NCBI GenBank assembly: GCA_017390225.1
Contig: JAFPCL010000070.1
Location: 1-6,646 of the forward strand
Source: Clostridia bacterium
GTDB lineage: Bacteria > Bacillota > Clostridia > CAKSNL01 > HGM11501
Direction: 5' to 3'
DNA: 6,646 nt
Below, in pieces: positions 5,701-6,646 of this stretch. The position numbers were made by a program, and so were the translations under genes. Each line of letters opens with the position of its first letter. Within the stretch, counting starts at the first letter, position 1. The notes below the pieces were generated by a model. The model had not been told where the DNA came from. It searched no databases and saw nothing but the letters and a program-made list of their open reading frames with translations.

Positions 5701-5781
5701 GGAAGGGGCAGAAAATCTGCCACTTCCCACCCCGAAGCCGTACATGGGTACGGCGAGCGGTGAGGTTTGCTCCGTAGCAAA
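5701..5781. repeat. Cluster of three adjacent palindromes, possible repetitive extragenic element
   Basis: Three hairpins lie end to end. The first pairs GGAAG (5701-5705) with CTTCC (5723-5727) and GGCAGA (5707-5712) with TCTGCC (5716-5721) around AAA. The second pairs GCCGTAC (5737-5743) with GTACGGC (5748-5754) around ATGG, extended by CACC (5728-5731) with GGTG (5759-5762) across an internal loop. The third pairs TTTGCT (5766-5771) with AGCAAA (5776-5781) around CCGT. Composition differs from the A/T-rich surroundings. Compact tandem palindromes between convergent genes are typical of REP-like or small non-autonomous repeat families. Only one copy is in the window, so repetitiveness is inference; a structured RNA is the alternative. 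Confidence 0.55.
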
Positions 5782-5827
5782 AAGGCTTACAATAAAAAAA
5801 TCGAATGCAATGAGATTTTCTTCCTAT

Positions 5828-5865
5828 AAAAAATAATAGAGCACAATATAAAAATCATGCTCTAT
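5828..5865 (-). terminator. Intrinsic terminator of uxuA (minus strand)
   Basis: On the minus strand, ATAGAGCA (5865-5858) pairs with TGCTCTAT (5843-5836) around a 14-base loop. This is followed by TA and then a T-run, seen as six A at 5828-5833 on the plus strand. It lies about 70 bases past the uxuA stop codon, the expected place for its terminator. The 8-bp stem is perfect but A/U-containing and the loop is long, so strength is moderate. Confidence 0.75.
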
Positions 5866-5934
5866 CTTTGGCTGAATAATAAATAAAATATAAACTCCGC
5901 CTTTTTGCGATCTTGGGCTTTTTACCAACCCTTT

Positions 5935-6646
5935 TCAGGCATTTTCCCATAGGCCGGTCAGATACGCCGCACCCAAAGCACGATCATACAAACCATAGCC
6001 CGGACGACCATCTTCGCCCCAGATATTTCTTCCGTGATCAGGACGGATAAATCCGCAGAATCCGTTGTCTTTTGCGGCACGAATGATTGCCGCCATATCC
6101 AAAGATCCGTTTTCGGTCAAGTGCCCGCTTTCTCGGAAAGCTTGCTCTCCCGTCACTTTCACATTGCGCATATGTAGAAAATGAAGCCGTCCCATGCGGC
6201 TGTATTTCGCTGTCATTTTCACAATATCGTTATCGGGATTCACGCCCAATGAGCCAATGCAGAAGGTCAGTCCATTTGCCGGGGAATCTACCAGAGACAG
6301 AAATCTGTCAAGGGATGCTTCATCACGAATAATCCGAGGCAAGCCAAACACACTCCACGGCGGATCATCAGGATGAATCGCCATTTGAATCCCGCTTTTC
6401 TCACATTCGGGAATCACTTTTTGCAAGAAATAAGAAAGATTCTCCCATAAGTCCTCTTCTGTTTTTTCAGCATACATGGCAAAGAGTGCTTTGAGTTCTT
6501 CCCTTTTGTAGCTTGCATCCCAACCGGGAAGCGTCATGTCATCCCGATTCGGGTCAGCGGCGGCAATAATTCTCGGATCGTATGCCAAAGACGTGGAACC
6601 ATCTTCGTTTTTATGATCCAAAACACTTCTTGTCCAGTCGAAAACC
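5935..6646 (-). CDS. uxuA: Mannonate dehydratase, 5' end outside window
   Basis: UxuA converts D-mannonate to 2-keto-3-deoxygluconate in glucuronate breakdown, using a divalent metal. About 236 C-terminal codons are visible, beginning in VFDWTRS, which is conserved inside UxuA. With a usual Firmicute length near 360, roughly the first 120 residues are missing. Signature blocks in order are AIHPDDPPW (metal-ligand His codon at 6373-6375), FCIGSLG (Cys codon at 6259-6261), LHFLHMRNVK, ESGHLTENGSLDM, and RPDHGRNIWGE near the end. Together these provide the His, Cys, His and Asp metal ligands known in the family. The frame is intact to its TGA stop at 5935-5937. Apparent starts inside the window (TTG at 6619-6621) are not real, because the homologous reading continues upstream. 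The gene converges on the HD hydrolase and is not part of that operon. Regulation is outside the window. Confidence 0.95.
   Translation of the reverse strand, partial: VFDWTRSVLDHKNEDGSTSLAYDPRIIAAADPNRDDMTLPGWDASYKREELKALFAMYAEKTEEDLWENLSYFLQKVIPECEKSGIQMAIHPDDPPWSVFGLPRIIRDEASLDRFLSLVDSPANGLTFCIGSLGVNPDNDIVKMTAKYSRMGRLHFLHMRNVKVTGEQAFRESGHLTENGSLDMAAIIRAAKDNGFCGFIRPDHGRNIWGEDGRPGYGLYDRALGAAYLTGLWENA

Larger units (their letters stand above)
5652..5934. other. Gene-free convergent intergenic region
   Basis: No convincing gene lies between the HD hydrolase terminator and the uxuA stop codon. The left half is G/C-richer. It holds two copies of AAGGGGCAG (5662-5670 and 5703-5711) and a run of palindromes (5701-5781, listed separately). 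The right half is A/T-rich and holds a minus-strand terminator (5828-5865). The short open frames crossing it overlap the terminator and palindromes, lack ribosome-binding sites and resemble no family I know. Confidence 0.75.

Noticed and set aside
5574..5777. Plus-strand open frame past the HD gene (67 codons)
   Set aside because: It starts inside the HD gene, runs through the strong terminator and palindromes, and has no ribosome-binding site or family resemblance.
1..6646. CRISPR array, tRNA genes, insertion sequence or phage attachment site
   Set aside because: No regularly spaced repeats, tRNA cloverleaf, transposase or terminal inverted repeats with target duplication were seen on either strand.

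Overview
The window reads as a low-to-medium G+C Firmicute, most likely a Clostridia-class anaerobe. The evidence is a large (Bacillus-type) SRP RNA with an Alu domain, the gene order SRP RNA - dnaX - ybaB/yaaK - recR - yaaL known from Bacillus subtilis, AGAAAGG/AAGGAGG ribosome-binding sites, a clostridial-style Mrp ATPase with a cysteine-rich N-terminus, and a Firmicute-type mannonate dehydratase. Genus cannot be read from this sequence.

Layout. Bases 1-135 are AT-rich with no gene. A strong sigma-A-type promoter (136-164) drives the SRP RNA (about 171-440), which ends in a U-run. dnaX (477-2195), ybaB (2210-2557), recR (2581-3174), a DUF2508/YaaL-like small protein (3240-3476), mrp (3544-4383) and a dGTPase-like HD hydrolase (4397-5608) follow on the plus strand with short gaps. 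A very good intrinsic terminator (5611-5651) closes this run. A 326-base gene-free stretch (5609-5934) holds that terminator, a cluster of palindromes, and a terminator for the opposite strand. A convergent mannonate dehydratase gene (uxuA) enters from the right edge and lacks its 5' end.

How the genes relate. dnaX (clamp loader), ybaB (nucleoid-associated) and recR (recombinational repair) form the classic replication/repair cluster. The SRP RNA is an unrelated protein-targeting component that conventionally sits just upstream. mrp (Fe-S cluster carrier) and the HD phosphohydrolase (probably dNTP hydrolysis) appear to be co-transcribed additions, in the place where bofA follows yaaL in B. 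subtilis. uxuA belongs to hexuronate catabolism and is functionally separate.

Most of the window is conserved housekeeping DNA and I see no undescribed multi-gene system. The items most worth a second look are a possible H-type pseudoknot directly in front of the mrp ribosome-binding site, the palindrome cluster at 5701-5781, the divergent HD hydrolase, and the base-swapped tip of the SRP RNA helix 8.
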